Under the pieces are notes generated by a model. That model did not search any database and was not told where the DNA came from. It saw only the letters and a program-made list of their open reading frames with translations. Made by a program: the position numbers and the translations under genes. 64,000 bases of DNA, taken from positions 1 through 64,000 of the forward strand of contig NZ_RAWE01000005.1 in the NCBI RefSeq assembly GCF_003611695.1. The letters run 5' to 3'. The DNA comes from Corallococcus carmarthensis. Lineage in GTDB: Bacteria; Myxococcota; Myxococcia; Myxococcales; Myxococcaceae. This document shows, one piece after another, positions 38,955 through 47,651 of the stretch; position 1 is the stretch's first letter, and each line of letters starts with the position of its first letter.

Positions 38955-39840
38955 TGAAGTCGATGAACGCCCGCAGCGGTGCGGGCACCAGACGCCGCCC
39001 GGGGTAGTAGAGGAACGGCCCCGGGAAGCGCTGCCACCAGGGTTCGAGGACGGGCACCAGGGCGCCGCTGTCCAGGTGCGGCCGCAGCCAGTCCTCGAAG
39101 ATCTGCACGATGCCGGTGCCGGCGATCGCGGCGTCGACGGCGAGGTCCGTCGCCCCGCCCACCCGCACGATGAGCGGTCCCGTGGGCTCGACCTTCACCA
39201 CCTCACCATCGCGTTCGAACTCCCAGGGCGACGTCATCGCGCCGCTCGCGAAACGGCCGAGCAGGCACGCGTGCTTCAGCAGGTCCCGGGGGTGCTCCGG
39301 CATCCCGTGCCGCTCCAGGTATGCCGGGGCCGCGGCCGTGGCGAAGCGCTGGACGCGCGGGCCAATGGGCAACGCGATCATGTCCTGCTCCAGCCGTTCG
39401 TCGTAGCGGATGCCCGCGTCACACCCGGCCGCGATCACGTCCACGAAGCTGTCGTCGGCGATGACCTCCAGCTGGATGTCGGGATAGGCGGCGAGGAACG
39501 GCGGAACGATTCGCGGCAGCAGCAGGCGGGAGGCGCTGATGGGGACGTTGAGGCGCAACACGCCGGCGGGCCGGCTTCGGAAGCCGTTCACCACGTCGAG
39601 CGCGGCTTCCATCTCCGTCAGCGCTGGCGCCAGGCGCTCCAGCAGGCCTTCACCGGCCTCGGTGGGGACCACGCTGCGCGTCGTGCGGTTGAGCAGACGG
39701 ACGCCCAGCCGCTCCTCCAGCCGGCGGACCGCGTCGCTCAGCGAGGACGCGCTGCTCCCGCTCAGGCGCGCGCCCTCGCGAAAGCTCCGGGCCCGCGCCA
39801 CCACCACGAAGGCATTCAAGTCACCCAGGTCGACCTTCAC
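38917..39840 (-). CDS. LysR-family regulator, divergent from aldo/keto reductase
   Basis: 307 residues with GTG start. Winged helix at residues 5-65 (LNAFVVVARARSFREGARLS, SSASSLSDAVRRLEERLGVR), then the ligand-binding domain (GVLRLNVPISASRLLLPRIV). It faces the aldo/keto reductase gene across 94 bases, the usual arrangement of a LysR protein and the gene it controls. This subgroup often responds to small aromatic or aldehyde-type inducers, which is not determinable here. Confidence 0.92.
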   Translation of the reverse strand: MKVDLGDLNAFVVVARARSFREGARLSGSSASSLSDAVRRLEERLGVRLLNRTTRSVVPTEAGEGLLERLAPALTEMEAALDVVNGFRSRPAGVLRLNVPISASRLLLPRIVPPFLAAYPDIQLEVIADDSFVDVIAAGCDAGIRYDERLEQDMIALPIGPRVQRFATAAAPAYLERHGMPEHPRDLLKHACLLGRFASGAMTSPWEFERDGEVVKVEPTGPLIVRVGGATDLAVDAAIAGTGIVQIFEDWLRPHLDSGALVPVLEPWWQRFPGPFLYYPGRRLVPAPLRAFIDFIKAPEDPTPPSR

Positions 39841-39934
39841 TGTCCGCCGCTCCGCACAACCTGTACGGGTCGTGCCCCGTTATCCCCAAAGCCTACTGTG
39901 GCTATGAATGCTGCATCTCGAAAGGAGATGAAGC

Positions 39935-40813
39935 ATGCCCGGTATCGAGTCATCCAGCACCTTCCCCCTCGGGGGCCGCCCCGTGAAGCGCCTCGGCTAT
40001 GGGGCCATGCAGCTCGCGGGACCCGGCGTCTTCGGCCCGCCGAAGGACCCCGACGCGGCCCGGGCGGTGCTGCGCGAGGCCGTGGCCCGAGGGGTGGACC
40101 ACATCGACACCAGCGACTTCTACGGCCCGCACGTCACCAACCAGCTCATCCGCGAGGCGCTCGCGCCCTACCCTGACGGCCTCGTCATCGTCACCAAGAT
40201 TGGCGCCAGGCGCGGCGCCGACGGCTCGTGGCTCCCGGCCTTCTCGCCCGAAGCGCTGACCCAGGCCGTGCACGACAACCTGCGAAACCTCGGGCTCGAC
40301 GTGCTGGACGTGGTCAACCTGCGCGTCATGTTCGACACGCACGGCCCCGCCGAAGGCTCCATCGAAGCGCAGCTGACCGCCTTGGCGGAGCTTCAGCGCA
40401 AGGGCCTGGTGCGGCACATCGGGCTCAGCAATGTCACCCCGACGCAGCTCGAGGAAGGACGCCGGATTGCCAGAATCGTCTGCGTGCAGAACCAGTACAA
40501 CCTGGCGCACCGGAGCGACGATGCCTTCATCGATGCGCTGGCACGTGACGGCATCCCCTATGTGCCGTTCTTCCCGCTGGGTGGGTTCACCCCGCTCCAG
40601 TCGTCCACGCTTTCAGGCGTCGCCACGCGTCTCGGAGCGACACCCATGCAGGTCGCGCTTGCGTGGCTGCTCCACCGCTCGCCCAACATCCTGCTGATCC
40701 CTGGCACCTCCTCCGTCGCGCACCTGCGGGAGAACCTCGCCGCGGCCGAGCTCGTGCTGCCGGACGATGCGCTCAAGGAATTGGACTCCGTGGCGAGCGC
40801 CCACGCCGCGTGA
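39935..40813 (+). CDS. Aldo/keto reductase
   Basis: 292 residues, ATG with AAGGAG eight bases upstream. TIM-barrel AKR with catalytic residues Asp and Tyr in HIDTSDFYGPHVTN, Lys in IVTKIGARRG; the usual His block (xxxHR) reads VVNLRVM, common in this short bacterial subgroup. C-terminal NADPH part IPGTSSVAHLRENLAAAEL. Reduces aldehydes or ketones with NADPH. Likely controlled by the divergent LysR protein. Confidence 0.92.
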   Translation: MPGIESSSTFPLGGRPVKRLGYGAMQLAGPGVFGPPKDPDAARAVLREAVARGVDHIDTSDFYGPHVTNQLIREALAPYPDGLVIVTKIGARRGADGSWLPAFSPEALTQAVHDNLRNLGLDVLDVVNLRVMFDTHGPAEGSIEAQLTALAELQRKGLVRHIGLSNVTPTQLEEGRRIARIVCVQNQYNLAHRSDDAFIDALARDGIPYVPFFPLGGFTPLQSSTLSGVATRLGATPMQVALAWLLHRSPNILLIPGTSSVAHLRENLAAAELVLPDDALKELDSVASAHAA

Positions 40814-41170
40814 GTCCGTCACGGCCGTAACGGCCCGGGAAGCCACCCTGCTCCCGGACCGCTTCAGTCCTCGGTGACGTGACAGGAAAGGTGTCCGCAT
40901 GGCCTACCGGCTCCTGGCCGGTGCCATGTGCGCCTCAATGCCAAGACAGCTCACACGCAATTCCTGCCAGTCTTGACCTTTCCAGCGGAAGTCCGCCCCG
41001 CGCATGTCCCAGACAGTGCGGCGGCATTCCCTGACACGGATTGCCTAAATCGAAAAGCCGGATATACTTGCTTGGCCGGTTGGGCTTTGCTTTCCGGTAT
41101 GCCTCTGGCCGGCGTCCGTGCCGCCTGTCGTTGGGTCTGGCGGCTTCACCCAAGACTGAGAGGGAAGACC
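40814..41170. other. Intergenic region before the cysteine-rich lipoprotein
   Basis: 357 bases. CCGGGA and TCCCGG at about 40837-40858 could form a weak terminator for the reductase. The part from 41035 (GATTGCCTAAATCGAAAAGCC) is AT-richer and probably holds the promoter of the next gene, whose leader has GAGGGAAG at 41159-41166. No gene supported. Confidence 0.45.
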
Positions 41171-41500
41171 ATGAAGAAACTGTTCCTGGGAGTGTTCCTG
41201 GCTGCGATGCCGTTCGCGGTGGGTTGTGGCGGTGCGGAGTCGATGCAGGACGAGACCGGACAGCTGGTCACGAGTGAGAGCGGCGTCCAGATGAGCATCC
41301 AGCAGCGCACCTCGGAGCCAGGCGAGGCGCCGCCAGACGTTTCCTCCATGAACGTCTCTGGCGACGTGGCCGCCGGATGCTGGGTGGTGCTCAACTGGTG
41401 TCGGTCCCCGAGCACGGGCGGTCCGGAGTGCACGGCGACCAACTGCACCATCGCCGAGGCCATCCAGCACTGCGAGGCGCTGATCAACCAGACCTGCTGA
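41171..41500 (+). CDS. Small cysteine-rich lipoprotein
   Basis: 109 residues; ATG 41171 with AGGGAAG upstream. Signal LFLGVFLAAMPFAVGC gives a lipobox with Cys19. The C-terminal part is GCWVVLNWCRSPSTGGPECT, ATNCTIAEAIQHCEALINQTC, with six cysteines in 50 residues, which should form disulphides outside the cell. It ends inside the LysR gene on the other strand (17-base overlap). No family recognised; could be a surface signal, inhibitor or antimicrobial. Confidence 0.7.
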   Translation: MKKLFLGVFLAAMPFAVGCGGAESMQDETGQLVTSESGVQMSIQQRTSEPGEAPPDVSSMNVSGDVAAGCWVVLNWCRSPSTGGPECTATNCTIAEAIQHCEALINQTC

Positions 41501-42359
41501 GCGCCCCACGGCCGTCGCGAAGCCGCTCCAGCAGCTCCGCGACGACCGGCCGTACGGGGGCCTGGGTACGTTGCACGGCATGCACCGTGTTGGTCAGCGC
41601 GGGCTTGCCCCAGCTCACCACGCCCAGGCCCCGCCCCTTCGGGATGCAGAAGCCGGGGACGACGGCGACGCCCCGTCCCCGCGACACCCACTCCAGCACC
41701 TCCTCCAGCTCCTCGAAGTGCGCGGAGCTGTACCAGTGGGGGTGGCGCCTGCCGAAGTGGTGGCCCAGCCACCGGCCCACCACGTAGTCCCCCTCGTCGT
41801 AGGTCACCAGCGGCACGTCCTGGAAGTGCTCCTGCACGCGCAGGCGCCGGGCCCAGGTCCGCCCCGCGACGAGCACGAGCTGCTCTTCGTAGACGGGCGT
41901 CAGCGTGAGCCGAGGGTGCACGGTGCCGCGGAAGGAGAAGCCCACGTCCACCTGCCCTTCCAGCACCTGGCGGAAGACCTCCTCCGCCGGCGGGTAGCGC
42001 AGCGTCAGCGTCCGGTGCAGTGACTCCGACTCCCGCAGCAGCGGGAAGAGCACGTAGCGGCCAAAGCCAGACACCGCGGCGATCTCCAGCGGACGGTCCT
42101 CCGCGCCCCCCTGCAACACCGCCTGCACGTCCCGGGCGAAGCCGCCGAGGAACCGGAAGAGCCGGTCCGCCAGGGGCGTGGGCACGAGCCGCGCGGACCG
42201 GCGTTCGAACAGCGGTGCGCCGAGTGTCTCCTCCAGCCGCCGCAGCTGATAGCTCACCGTGGGCTGCGTGCGGTGCAGGCGTGCCGCGGCTTCCGTCACG
42301 CCCCGGGATTCGTAGACCGTCACGAACGTGCGCAGGAAGGGGAGGTCTGGGAAGTCCAT
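41484..42359 (-). CDS. LysR-family regulator
   Basis: 291 residues. DNA-binding helix-turn-helix at 5-62 (FLRTFVTVYESRGVTEAAAR, TQPTVSYQLRRLEETLGAPL), then a binding domain of about 200 residues (ILAAVSGFGRYVLFPLL-like stretch EIAAVSGFGRYVLFPLLRES). Diverges from a lipoprotein gene whose start is 72 bases away, so that gene is its probable target. Confidence 0.9.
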   Translation of the reverse strand: MDFPDLPFLRTFVTVYESRGVTEAAARLHRTQPTVSYQLRRLEETLGAPLFERRSARLVPTPLADRLFRFLGGFARDVQAVLQGGAEDRPLEIAAVSGFGRYVLFPLLRESESLHRTLTLRYPPAEEVFRQVLEGQVDVGFSFRGTVHPRLTLTPVYEEQLVLVAGRTWARRLRVQEHFQDVPLVTYDEGDYVVGRWLGHHFGRRHPHWYSSAHFEELEEVLEWVSRGRGVAVVPGFCIPKGRGLGVVSWGKPALTNTVHAVQRTQAPVRPVVAELLERLRDGRGALSRSG

Positions 42360-42431
42360 CGAAGCTTTCTATGGATTCAGGGCGCCACTATCAATTGGCG
42401 TCCACGGGCGTGAACGCGCACCTTGCAGGGC

Positions 42432-43271
42432 ATGTCGAAGACCCTCCCCCTGGTGACGCTCGCGCTGCTCACGGCCTGTGCACGAACCGGCCCCCTCCCC
42501 TCGCCCGGGCCCTTCTCCCGCCTGCACGCCAGTCCCGAGGAGGCCGTCCAGGCGTACTTCCAGGCCTCCGACACCGGCTCCAGCCGGCTGCTGCGGTCCG
42601 CGCTCCATCCGGACGTGCTGATGCACTGGGTGGATGGAGCTGACGGTTCGCTGCGGACACGGACCCAGCTGGAGTGGTGGCAGTTGCTGGATGCGGATGC
42701 GCCCCAGCCCGCGACCACGCGCGGGATGACGGTGCTCGACCGCGAGGGCCCCTTCGCGTTGATGGAGGCGGTCTCCCACTGGCCGGACCACGCATTCGAT
42801 GACCTGCTGCTCGTGGTGGAGACGCCGGTGGGCTGGCGCATCGTGGGCAAGGTGTTCCAGCGGCTCGCCCCAGGAGAAGCCGCGACCGCGTCCCCTTCCG
42901 CGCGGCAGGAGATTCGCGCGGTGCTCGACGCGAAGAGCGAAGCGCATGCGCTCTACAGCCACGCGCTGCTGCACCAATCACACACGCCGGACTGCCTCTA
43001 CTACCGCGTGAACGTCGAAGGCGTGCCCTTCGCGTGGGGGACGCTGTCGGAGGCCGCGGCCCGCTACGCGGCGAACGCGGAGGCGGGCATCCAGGACCGG
43101 GAGAGCCCCTGGAACGTCCTGAAGGTGGAGGTGCGGGGGAACGTGGCCGCCGCGAAGCTGGAGGTTCGGGTCGGAGGCGTGCGCTTCATCGACCATCTGC
43201 TGCTGGTGCGCACCGGTGGGCAGTGGCGCATCTCCGCCGCGGCGTGGGGCAATCCCCTGCCCCCCACATGA
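42432..43271 (+). CDS. Lipoprotein with two NTF2/lumazine-binding-like domains
   Basis: 279 residues. ATG 42432 preferred; a TTG at 42423 is in frame. Leader LALLTACARTG gives a lipobox. Two similar halves each have EEAVQAYFQASDTGSSRLLR / DAKSEAHALYSHALLH-type helices and DDLLLVVETPVGWRIVGKVF / DHLLLVRTGGQWRISAAAWG strands, as in the SnoaL/lumazine-binding superfamily. Periplasmic; binds or transforms a small molecule. Function unknown; likely under the divergent LysR protein. Confidence 0.75.
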   Translation: MSKTLPLVTLALLTACARTGPLPSPGPFSRLHASPEEAVQAYFQASDTGSSRLLRSALHPDVLMHWVDGADGSLRTRTQLEWWQLLDADAPQPATTRGMTVLDREGPFALMEAVSHWPDHAFDDLLLVVETPVGWRIVGKVFQRLAPGEAATASPSARQEIRAVLDAKSEAHALYSHALLHQSHTPDCLYYRVNVEGVPFAWGTLSEAAARYAANAEAGIQDRESPWNVLKVEVRGNVAAAKLEVRVGGVRFIDHLLLVRTGGQWRISAAAWGNPLPPT

Positions 43272-43277
43272 TGCGCC

Positions 43278-44132
43278 TCAAACCAGCGCGGCGATGGCTT
43301 GAGCCAGCGTGCGCGTGAACGGGAGGTCGTCCTGACGCTGTCCCTCCAACGCGCGCAGCGCCGGGAGCAGCGACGGGTCTCCCAACGCTCCGGCGGCTTC
43401 CACGAACTCCTCACGGACGCGTGAACGGCGGAGGGCCTTGCGCAGCGGCTCCAGGGCTCGCGGATCCTTCCGGTACGCGAGCAGGAGCACGGCTTCGGCC
43501 CGAAGCACCGGACTCACGTCGTCCATGCGGCGCACGAGCAACGCCCGGAGCCCGGGCGTGTCGACCTCCGGAGGCAGGGTCCGCAGGTGGGCCATGGCCT
43601 GACCTCGGACTCCCTCGTCCGGGTCGTCCGCGAAGGCGAGGAGCATGGGCAACGGCTCCTCGTCAGAGGTCCTGCGGTGGCTCAGCAGCACCGCGGCCCG
43701 GACCCGGGGAGCGGGATGATCCCGGAAGGGCTTGATCGCCTCCGGCACCCGCGCGTCCCCCAGGTGCCCCAGGCCCAGGATGAGCGATTGCAGGACCTGC
43801 GCGTCCTGTTCCTCGAGGAGCAGCGGCAGCATCCGGTCCGCTGCGCGCGACCGCACGTCGGAAGGACGTTCGAGCTGCGCCAGGATGTCGCCACCGCGCG
43901 CACGCTCATGGGGGCTGCGCGAGCACAGCAGCGCGCTGGCTGCGGCGAAGACGGTCTCCCCTCCCATGCGATGCAGGGCGTAGATGGCCTCCCAGGCCTC
44001 GGAGGCCTCCGGCACGCCCTGCAGTGCCACGGCCACCAACGCCTCCACCGCCGGGTCCTGCTCGTCTGGGTCGTGCGCCACGCGCCAAGCCTCCGTCAGC
44101 AGGCCCCCGCGTGTCACGCCCTCCCGGCTCAC
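43278..44132 (-). CDS. HEAT-repeat protein
   Basis: 284 residues; GTG start at 44132 overlaps the stop of the upstream gene (GTGA), implying translational coupling. Six or so HEAT units (for example VLQSLILGLGHLGDARVPEA, IKPFRDHPAPRVRAAVLLSH, LRALLVRRMDDVSPVLRAEA, DPRALEPLRKALRRSRVREE). No signal peptide. HEAT solenoids scaffold or bind partners. As last gene of a TetR-lactonase-HEAT operon it may assist or sense the lactonase's regulator. Confidence 0.85.
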   Translation of the reverse strand: MSREGVTRGGLLTEAWRVAHDPDEQDPAVEALVAVALQGVPEASEAWEAIYALHRMGGETVFAAASALLCSRSPHERARGGDILAQLERPSDVRSRAADRMLPLLLEEQDAQVLQSLILGLGHLGDARVPEAIKPFRDHPAPRVRAAVLLSHRRTSDEEPLPMLLAFADDPDEGVRGQAMAHLRTLPPEVDTPGLRALLVRRMDDVSPVLRAEAVLLLAYRKDPRALEPLRKALRRSRVREEFVEAAGALGDPSLLPALRALEGQRQDDLPFTRTLAQAIAALV

Positions 44133-44983
44133 TCCAGGGCGGCGGGAAACGCGGGCAGGGCCCGGAAGTCCTCGGGAGCGTGCTCCACGACGAAGTGCCC
44201 GTGCGCGTCCTTCACCAGGGCTTCGACCCGGGACATGGACGCCAGGGTGTTCTCGCGGCTGTCATTGAAGCCGGGCACGCCGTGGCGCTCCCAGTTCTCC
44301 CGCGTGTGACAGAGGTCACCGGACAACACATACGTCCCCGCCTGCCTCAATCGCAGCACCAGGGACTGGTGTCCAGGCGTATGGCCCGGCGTGGAGATGA
44401 CTCTCACGGTGCCATCGCCAAACACATCCAGGTCGCCGTCCAGCAACTGGAGCTTCACGTCGCGCCAGGCGGAGAAGCGGCTGGGGTCCACGCCCGGGGG
44501 CGCAGGCGTCCGGGTCGCCCACTCCAGCTCGCGCCGTTGCAGGAGCCAGGTCGACGCGGGAAAGACATTGGCATTGCCCGCATGGTCGGCATGCAGGTGG
44601 GAGAACCCGACGTAGCGCACGTCCGCGGGAGTGAGCCCCAGTTGATGGAGCTGCGCGGCCAGGGACGTCTCCAATCGCAAGCGATTGCCCACCGGGTCTT
44701 CCGCTCCGCCCGTCAGCGCATCGCTCAAGCCCGTGTCCCAGACGAGCGTGCCCTGGGGGTGCTGGATGACGAAGCACGGGACGATCAGCTCGCCGGGCTT
44801 GCCTCCAGGGGGGCTGCCGTCCGCGAAGAAGCCCATGTCCTTCACGTCGATGTGGCCACAGTCCAGCGCGTAGAGGCGGACCGGGGGAAGCGGAGGCGCT
44901 TGCGGCGCCGTTGAACGCACACATGCGCTCGTGAGCAGTCCCACCACGAGCCCGGCGAGCCGGGGGAGAGGGATTCGCGGCAT
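44129..44983 (-). CDS. Metallo-beta-lactamase-fold lipoprotein, N-acyl-homoserine-lactonase-like
   Basis: 284 residues, ATG 44983, two bases after the TetR stop. Lipobox LTSAC (Cys21) anchors it to a membrane. The zinc motif HLHADH (129-134) and later PGHTPGHQSLVLRL and GDLCHTRENWERHG give the AHL-lactonase-type pattern; AiiA-like enzymes open acyl-homoserine lactones and quench quorum signals. The substrate is inferred. Myxobacteria do not make these signals themselves in general, so it could disarm prey signalling. Coupled to TetR regulator and HEAT protein. Confidence 0.85.
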   Translation of the reverse strand: MPRIPLPRLAGLVVGLLTSACVRSTAPQAPPLPPVRLYALDCGHIDVKDMGFFADGSPPGGKPGELIVPCFVIQHPQGTLVWDTGLSDALTGGAEDPVGNRLRLETSLAAQLHQLGLTPADVRYVGFSHLHADHAGNANVFPASTWLLQRRELEWATRTPAPPGVDPSRFSAWRDVKLQLLDGDLDVFGDGTVRVISTPGHTPGHQSLVLRLRQAGTYVLSGDLCHTRENWERHGVPGFNDSRENTLASMSRVEALVKDAHGHFVVEHAPEDFRALPAFPAALE

Positions 44984-44985
44984 GT

Positions 44986-45564
44986 TCAGAGGGCCTTCAG
45001 GACGGTGTCGACAATCCGCTCCAACCGCGTGGCGTCCTCGGCCGTCTTTCCCAGGACCCGCAAGCCGGTGAGCGTGTTGAGCAGGAGGGCCGCGAGCGCT
45101 TCCGCATCTTGCGAGGCCGCCAGTTCCCCCGTGCGCTGCCCTTCCTGGATGACGGCCAGGAACGCGGCCTCCGTCTGGTCGAACATGCGCGCGGCCAGCT
45201 TCGTCGCGGAGGCATCGCGCCCGGCCAGCTCGATGGCGGTGTTGATGGCCATGCAGCCCCGGCGCTCCGGATCCGCGAGGTCGATCTCGATGATGGCGAG
45301 CATCAACGCCCGCAGCCGCTGCTTCACCGGCCCGGGCCGCTGGAGCAGCGCGAGCAGCTTTACCGCCTCGTGGTCCAGGTAGTGGCGCAGCGCGTGCTCG
45401 AAGAGGCCGTGCTTGCTCTCGAACGTGTTGTAGAGGCTGCCCCGCCCCAACCCCATCCGCTCGCCCAGCTCCTGCGGCGTCGCCGCCGCGTAGCCCTTCT
45501 CCCAGAAGACCTCCATCGCCTTCTCCACGACGGCTTCCGGCTGGAACTTCCGGGGGCGTGCCAT
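44986..45564 (-). CDS. TetR-family regulator
   Basis: 192 residues. N-terminal helix-turn-helix (ARPRKFQPEAVVEKAMEVFW, GYAAATPQELGERMGLGRGS, LYNTFESKHGLFEHAL) and a C-terminal ligand domain of the YcdC type with PERRGCMAINTAIELAGRDA. First gene of the operon; as is usual for TetR proteins, it probably represses itself and the lactonase-like gene and is released by a small ligand. Confidence 0.92.
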   Translation of the reverse strand: MARPRKFQPEAVVEKAMEVFWEKGYAAATPQELGERMGLGRGSLYNTFESKHGLFEHALRHYLDHEAVKLLALLQRPGPVKQRLRALMLAIIEIDLADPERRGCMAINTAIELAGRDASATKLAARMFDQTEAAFLAVIQEGQRTGELAASQDAEALAALLLNTLTGLRVLGKTAEDATRLERIVDTVLKAL

Positions 45565-45596
45565 GTCGTGCTTCTATGGCGTTTTGTACCTCCAGG

Positions 45597-45977
45597 TCAA
45601 ATATCGGAATCGCGGAAGAAGGACGCCTGCTGGAAGCGCAGGCCCGCGAGGACCTGCTCGACCCGTGCGTCGGAGAGCGTCCCGATGCGCTCACCGAGCC
45701 GCGCCTTCTCCACCGAGGACACCTGGGACACGACCACCACGCTCTGCTTCGCGAGGTGGCCCTCCCCCACGTCGAGCAGCACGTTGCCGGGCTCGCTTGC
45801 CTTCTTCAGGTTGGAGGTGAGCGCGCACACGACGACGGTGTGGATGCGCGAGCGGTTGAAGACGTCGTCCTGGATGACGAGGTACGGGTGGGCGATGGGC
45901 GGCACGGAGCCTCGCGCCTCGTCGGGCTCGCACCAGAACAGGTCGCCTCGGCGGATCATCTTCGGGCCCGTGCTCAT
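45597..45977 (-). CDS. MazF/PemK-type endoribonuclease-fold protein
   Basis: 126 residues from ATG 45977, or 120 from ATG 45959 (MIRRGDLFWCEPD). RRGDLFWCEPDEARGSVPPI, AHPYLVIQDDVFNRSRIHTV, VVCALTSNLKKASEPGNVLL and SVVVVSQVSSVEK follow the MazF mRNA-interferase fold; RNA-cutting enzymes of this family normally have an adjacent antitoxin, but none is evident on either side here. Myxococcus xanthus is known to have a solitary MazF, so this could be an orphan. No residue-level proof of toxicity. Confidence 0.8.
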   Translation of the reverse strand: MSTGPKMIRRGDLFWCEPDEARGSVPPIAHPYLVIQDDVFNRSRIHTVVVCALTSNLKKASEPGNVLLDVGEGHLAKQSVVVVSQVSSVEKARLGERIGTLSDARVEQVLAGLRFQQASFFRDSDI

Positions 45978-46078
45978 GCGCCGGGTTGTCCCACGCGGCG
46001 CCGAAAGGGGGCAATCCTTCCGCTGCCCGCGCGTTGGTTGTAGGCAGGACACGCAATCAAGCTTCGAGGTCGAACATC

Positions 46079-46969
46079 ATGAAGGCCGTGTTCCGGGATG
46101 GCGAAGGGCACTTGCGCAACGGGTGGAAGGGCCTGGGCTTCTTCGTGGTGGCCGCCATCCTCGCGGGCATCCTGATGTGGCTCCAGACGTTGCTGCCCGA
46201 CGCAGTGAGACCGTTCGCGCCGAACCCCTTCTTCGCCTTCCTGGGGGTGCTGCTCGTGAGCCTGGACTTCCTGTACCTCGAACGTCAGCCCCTGACGTCG
46301 CTCGGCATGTCACTGGACCGGCGCGCGGGCCGCGACCTCGGCGCGGGGGCACTGGGGGGCGTGGTCCTCGTGGGGCTCGTGGCACTCGGCGTCTGGGCGG
46401 CCGGTGGCGTCCATCTGGAGCGCGCCGCGAACGCCCATGTGACCGCGGTCGTGCGAACAGGCTGGCTGATGCTGGGCGTGGCCCTTTTCGAGGAGGCGCT
46501 GTTCCACGGCTACATCTTCCAGCGCGCCATCCGGGGCATGGGCACCGTCTGGGCACAGGTCGTCATCTCCCTCATCTTCTGCCTGGCCCACCCCTTCAGC
46601 ACCGAGATGGAAGTCCCCACGCGCGTCGTGGCGATGATCACCACCTTCATGGCGGGTTGGATGCTGGGCCTGTGCTACCTGCGCACGCGGCACCTCGCGC
46701 TACCGGTCGGCGTGCACCTGGGATGGAACTGGTTCCTGGGCGTGATGGGCTTCGGCGTGAGCGGCAAGGAGTTCCGCGGCTGGTGGATGCCCGTCTTCCA
46801 CGGCCGCCCGGAGTGGCTCACGGGCGGCAGCTATGGCCTGGAGGCGTCCATCTTCGCCGTCGTCGCCCTGGGCGTGGCAATCATTGCCCTGACGCGCTGG
46901 AAGGGTTCAGCCGCGCGGGAACCGGAGGCGATGCCCCGCCCCGACGAGGCTCCCGCGCTGAACGGATAG
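46079..46969 (+). CDS. CPBP-family intramembrane metalloprotease
   Basis: 296 residues with about eight hydrophobic helices. The family motif is FEEALFHGYIFQRAI (Glu-Glu-x-x-x-Arg-type block reads EEALFHGYIFQR), then CLAHPFSTEM (His) and HLGWNWFLG. Members cleave membrane proteins or mature prenylated or bacteriocin peptides (Abi family). ATG 46079 with GAGGT upstream. No clear partner; the neighbouring MazF-like gene is divergent. Confidence 0.85.
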   Translation: MKAVFRDGEGHLRNGWKGLGFFVVAAILAGILMWLQTLLPDAVRPFAPNPFFAFLGVLLVSLDFLYLERQPLTSLGMSLDRRAGRDLGAGALGGVVLVGLVALGVWAAGGVHLERAANAHVTAVVRTGWLMLGVALFEEALFHGYIFQRAIRGMGTVWAQVVISLIFCLAHPFSTEMEVPTRVVAMITTFMAGWMLGLCYLRTRHLALPVGVHLGWNWFLGVMGFGVSGKEFRGWWMPVFHGRPEWLTGGSYGLEASIFAVVALGVAIIALTRWKGSAAREPEAMPRPDEAPALNG

Positions 46970-46973
46970 GCGC

Positions 46974-47461
46974 TCACGCCTCCAGGCTGACCGTCTCCTC
47001 GAAGCCGTCGCCGTCCTTGACGGTGACGGTCTTGAGCCGGGGGAAGCGCCCCTTCACCCGCTCCAGCAGGTCCGGCAGTGCATCCAGTGCCCTTCGTCGT
47101 CCAGCTGGGACACGGTGTCCTCGCCCGACCCCGCCATCACGCTCCGGGCGATGGCGGTGACTGGCGCATCCCATGCCTCCAGGGCGTAGGGCCTGGCGCG
47201 CACGTCCAGGGCCTTCAGGCGGCGGGCCAGCTCTTCCACCTTCGCGGTGAGCCCTTCCTTCGCCACGAGCTCCGGCCGCACCACGTCACCGCGCGTCGTC
47301 GCGATGATGCGTGACAGGCATTCGCCCGAGTCCTCGTTGAGCAGGTCAAGGGACACGCTCGCGTGGCCCCACCGGTCCACGTCAACGCCCACGTGCGGGA
47401 TGCCCCGCAGCACTTCATCCGCGATGGCACGCGCCTGCTCGTATACCGATGCCTCTTCCAT
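46974..47461 (-). pseudogene. Frame-shifted hypothetical gene
   Basis: Reading starts with MEEASVYEQARAIADEVLRG from ATG 47461 and runs through VARRLKALDVRARPYALEAW, GEDTVSQLDDEG, where the frame ends as HWMHCRTCWSG at 47054. One base earlier in phase, the same DNA continues as ALDALPDLLERVKGRFPRLK, TVTVKDGDGFEETVSLEA to a stop at 46974. The total length is one base short of a 163-codon gene, with the break at about 47089-47093 (GAAGGGCACTG). A single-base deletion or a sequencing error. Family not recognised. Confidence 0.65.
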
Positions 47462-47470
47462 TCCCTGAAC

Positions 47471-47620
47471 TCAGCGAGGCGTCCATTCCCGGGCCAGCAT
47501 CGCGTACTGGAATTCGTCGCCCCAGGCGCCCTTGAAGAAGATGTTCTCGATGAAGTGACCCTCCAGTGCCTCCAGGTCCTCCGGCCCCAGGCGTCGCAGC
47601 ACCAGCCTGGGGGTCACCAC
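47471..47620 (-). CDS. Doubtful small ORF
   Basis: 49 residues from a GTG at 47620: VVTPRLVLRRLGPEDLEALE, HFIENIFFKGAWGDEFQYAM, LAREWTPR. The opening resembles the first strand and helix of GNAT acetyltransferases, but the rest is too short for one. Composition is gene-like. It may be a truncated gene. Position 31 bases after the lipoprotein stop allows cotranscription. Confidence 0.4.
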   Translation of the reverse strand: MVTPRLVLRRLGPEDLEALEGHFIENIFFKGAWGDEFQYAMLAREWTPR

Positions 47621-47651
47621 CGTGTCGAACGCAGGGCCCCTATGTCCGTCC

